Shown here piece after piece: positions 5,083 through 6,369 of a DNA stretch of 6,369 nucleotides; within the stretch, counting starts at the first letter, position 1; the number at the start of each line of letters is the position of its first letter. Made by a program: the position numbers and the translations under genes. Source of the stretch: Flavobacteriaceae bacterium (lineage in GTDB: Bacteria > Bacteroidota > Bacteroidia > Flavobacteriales > Flavobacteriaceae). The stretch spans positions 1 to 6,369 of the forward strand of contig CANCFZ010000137.1 of the NCBI GenBank assembly GCA_947377425.1, given 5' to 3'. The notes beneath the pieces were generated by a model that made no database searches, had not been told where the DNA came from, and worked only from the letters and a program-made list of their open reading frames with translations.

Positions 5083-5328
5083 ATGGAAACGGAAGACGAA
5101 ATCAATGCTAAAATATTGAAAATTACAATGGTAATTCAAGAAAATTATCCCGAATTATCAAAGTACTTAAACGAAATGCCAATTACAATTCCAATAGATA
5201 ACCGACCAGAAGTTAATGTAAAAAATCTGCATAAATATTATGACTCATTAGTTGCATTATTTAGAAAATATGTAGCCGAGCATCAATTGAATTACATCAA
5301 TCAACGATCAGGTTCCGGACATTTGTAA
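5083..5328 (+). CDS. Conserved hypothetical 81-residue protein
   Basis: A small acidic-to-neutral soluble protein without signal peptide or membrane segment. It reads as helix (EDEINAKILKITMVIQENY, 4-22), short proline-containing turn (EMPITIPIDNRPEV, 31-44) and helix (VKNLHKYYDSLVALFRKYVAEH, 46-67), with a polar tail. I recall similar short proteins in Flavobacterium genomes but know no function. The start is set at ATG 5083 (METEDE). A TTG at 5071 would add four residues but is less likely. It lies 40 bases after maf on the same strand and is probably the last gene of the 2208-5328 cluster, because a hairpin overlaps its stop codon. The two-helix build hints at a partner-binding protein, which is inference only. 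Confidence 0.7.
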   Translation: METEDEINAKILKITMVIQENYPELSKYLNEMPITIPIDNRPEVNVKNLHKYYDSLVALFRKYVAEHQLNYINQRSGSGHL

Positions 5329-5348
5329 ATTCTCAAACATGGGAATTT
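5327..5348 (+). terminator. Hairpin at the end of the 2208-5328 cluster
   Basis: AAATTCTC (5327-5334) pairs with GGGAATTT (5341-5348) with one G-T wobble, around a 6-base loop, starting inside the stop codon. A short T-run (5346-5349) follows or overlaps the right arm. The position is good for a terminator, but the T-tract is short, so the strength is doubtful. Confidence 0.4.
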
Positions 5349-5437
5349 TGCAACTTTTATATAAAATAGTGTAACTAATTTACCTTCATTATTCATCAAA
5401 TTTGCTAAACAATTTTGTCTAATCAAATTTAAAGAAA

Positions 5438-5755
5438 ATGAAAAAATTCACACTCTACACAATGTTGGTGATTGCATCATTAACATTACTGCCGAATCAA
5501 TCTATAGCCGCAGAAAAAAATTCAACAATTATTTCAAATAATCCTAAAGAAGTGCCAGCTGATGTAAAAATCATGCTTTTAAGATTAGATGAAATTAAAG
5601 CAATGGATAAATCGGAGCTAAATGCTTCAGAAAAGAAAGTACTTCGCAAAGAAGTTCGCGCTATTAAATCAACACTAAGATCAACAGGAAATGGAATTTA
5701 TTTATCTGTTGGAGCAATTATTATCATAATACTTCTCTTAATACTTTTATTATAA
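5438..5755 (+). CDS. Small exported protein with C-terminal hydrophobic anchor
   Basis: A 105-residue protein with a Sec signal peptide (MKK..., hydrophobic core 7-18, cleavage plausible after SIA at 22-24). A charged middle section has Lys/Glu-rich helices (DVKIMLLRLDEIKAMDKSEL, 42-61, then SEKKVLRKEVRAIKSTLR, 64-81). The end is GNGIYLSVGAIIIIILLLILLL (84-105), a terminal membrane helix with nothing after it. I recognise this layout as a recurrent Bacteroidetes family, which is sometimes mislabelled seryl-tRNA synthetase; there is no synthetase motif here. The function is unknown. Topology would put the charged helices on the periplasmic side, anchored at the C-terminus. Its stop overlaps the next start by one base (TAATG), so the pair is translationally coupled. 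The 109-base upstream gap leaves room for a promoter, but I could not fix one. Confidence 0.8.
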   Translation: MKKFTLYTMLVIASLTLLPNQSIAAEKNSTIISNNPKEVPADVKIMLLRLDEIKAMDKSELNASEKKVLRKEVRAIKSTLRSTGNGIYLSVGAIIIIILLLILLL

Positions 5756-6210
5756 TGGAAAAAATAAAACTAATTTTATTGGGATTGCTGTTGATGACAG
5801 TAACTCAATTTCAAGCTCAGGTTTCTATCAATGTTCAATTTGGAACTCCACCCGTTTGGGCTCCAGCTGATAGAGTTGAAACGCAATATTATTATTTACC
5901 AGATATTGATGCTTATTATGATGTTCCAACTGCCAATTTTATTTATATTAAAAATGGAAGATGGTTTCGATCAACCTCATTACCATACCGATATAGAAAT
6001 TATAACTTAAGAAGTGGAAATGTTGTTTATCTAACGGATTACAGAGGCAACTCGCCTTACATGTATCATAAAAATCACAAAGAAAAATATCGTGGCAATA
6101 GAGTAGAAAGACCTCGAGAAGAAGAGCATCATGATGATGGAAATCAACATAGAGAAGAACATCACGATAATGACGGAAATCATGGTCATGGCGGAAAACA
6201 TAGAGGATAA
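5755..6210 (+). CDS. Exported protein with His-rich acidic tail
   Basis: A 151-residue protein with a signal peptide (residues 1-21, ending QFQA-Q). A Tyr/Pro-rich domain follows: FGTPPVWAPADRV (29-41), YYYLPDIDAYYDV (45-57), FIYIKNGRWFRS (62-73), LPYRYRNYNL (76-85) and VVYLTDYRGNSPYMYH (90-105). The tail (121-151) has eight His among many Glu/Asp, built from a roughly doubled unit (REEEHHDDGNQH at 121-132, then REEHHDNDGNHGH at 133-145). I recognise the domain as a recurring Bacteroidetes exported family of unknown function. The tail could chelate Zn, Ni or Cu in the periplasm, but this is inferred from composition. It shares one base with the upstream gene's stop, and a strong terminator follows 18 bases downstream, so these two genes form one unit. 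Confidence 0.8.
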   Translation: MEKIKLILLGLLLMTVTQFQAQVSINVQFGTPPVWAPADRVETQYYYLPDIDAYYDVPTANFIYIKNGRWFRSTSLPYRYRNYNLRSGNVVYLTDYRGNSPYMYHKNHKEKYRGNRVERPREEEHHDDGNQHREEHHDNDGNHGHGGKHRG

Positions 6211-6228
6211 AATAAATAAGTAATCTAT

Positions 6229-6266
6229 AAAGAGCAAATTGAAATTTCAATTTGCTCTTTTTGATT
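6229..6266 (+). terminator. Strong factor-independent terminator after the His-rich protein gene
   Basis: A perfect inverted repeat has 16-base arms, AAAGAGCAAATTGAAA (6229-6244) and its exact complement (6245-6260), with no spacer, so the RNA folds as about 14 pairs with a 4-base loop. The right arm ends in CTTTTTGATTTT. This closes the 5438-6210 unit. The left flank is less T-rich on the opposite strand, so + strand termination is favoured. Confidence 0.85.
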
Positions 6267-6313
6267 TTAAAAAAAATATTTTTAAAATAAGAATATCAAT
6301 AATTAATACTAAA

Positions 6314-6342
6314 TTTGAAATTGAAGATTTTATATAAATTTT
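6314..6342 (+). promoter_or_regulatory. Candidate promoter for a gene beyond the window
   Basis: TTTG (6314-6317) and TAAATTTT (6335-6342) are 17 bases apart, one base from a perfect TAnnTTTG -7 box. They lie after a strong terminator and point out of the window. The very AT-rich context makes chance matches likely, so this is tentative. Confidence 0.33.
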
Positions 6343-6346
6343 TAAA

Positions 6347-6369
6347 ATAAAATACGATGCATAAACCGT
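6347..6369 (+). repeat. Second, partial copy of the ATAAACCGT repeat
   Basis: This segment matches 1606-1629 at 21 of 24 aligned positions (two substitutions, one missing T) and is cut by the window end. Its TACGATGC (6353-6360) is also the exact reverse complement of GCATCGTA at 1569-1576, so the first copy's left arm is preserved here in inverted form. Confidence 0.5.

Noticed and set aside
5438..5755. Seryl-tRNA synthetase label sometimes given to this family
   Set aside because: The protein is 105 residues with a signal peptide and a terminal membrane helix; no class II synthetase motif is present.
5948..6250. Two minus-strand open frames (5948-6250 and 6031-6237) opposite the His-rich protein gene
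   Set aside because: They are antisense shadows. The Asp/His codons of the + strand read as hydrophobic and His codons on the other strand, and the + strand gene has a signal peptide and a recognisable domain.

Overview
The window looks like a chromosomal stretch of a Flavobacteriaceae bacterium, most likely Flavobacterium or a close relative. The reasons are strong A+T richness, A-rich leaders instead of clear Shine-Dalgarno sites, candidate promoters resembling the Bacteroidetes TTTG / TAnnTTTG type, and several families typical of that group (RimK, DUF421, DUF1304, DUF2520, a KdsC-like HAD phosphatase, a UbiA prenyltransferase, Maf).

Layout. Bases 1-201 are the C-terminus of a RimK-type ATP-grasp ligase, followed by a short dispersed repeat that folds as a hairpin before a T-run. 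Bases 276-1157 hold two tightly spaced membrane-protein genes (DUF421, then DUF1304). Bases 1158-2207 are the accessory part. They contain a hairpin-rich non-coding stretch, a fossil of what looks like the N-terminus of an IS110-family transposase (1448-1512), a small repeat with inverted arms, a 78-residue basic membrane-anchored protein and a 28-residue micro-lipoprotein. Bases 2208-5328 are a compact same-strand cluster with overlapping genes: DUF2520 Rossmann protein, KdsC-like phosphatase, UbiA prenyltransferase, Maf nucleotide pyrophosphatase and an 81-residue conserved hypothetical. Bases 5438-6210 are a two-gene unit whose genes share one base: a small exported protein with a C-terminal hydrophobic anchor, and an exported protein with a His-rich tail. 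It ends at a textbook terminator (6229-6266). The last 100 bases hold a candidate promoter and a second copy of the small repeat seen at 1606-1629.

How it fits together. The 2208-5042 cluster is housekeeping: a likely redox or metabolite enzyme, sugar-acid phosphate hydrolysis, prenyl transfer to a lipid or quinone acceptor, and nucleotide-pool sanitation. The 5438-6210 pair looks like envelope proteins. The most unusual part is 1281-1512. There, stacked hairpins lie directly upstream of a start codon whose product reads VGIDI and then, if one lost base is restored, SKLKFDA. This is the arrangement of an IS110-family left end, where the bridge RNA is encoded upstream of the recombinase. The call rests on pattern reading alone. 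All genes identified are on the + strand. I saw no tRNA, rRNA or CRISPR array.
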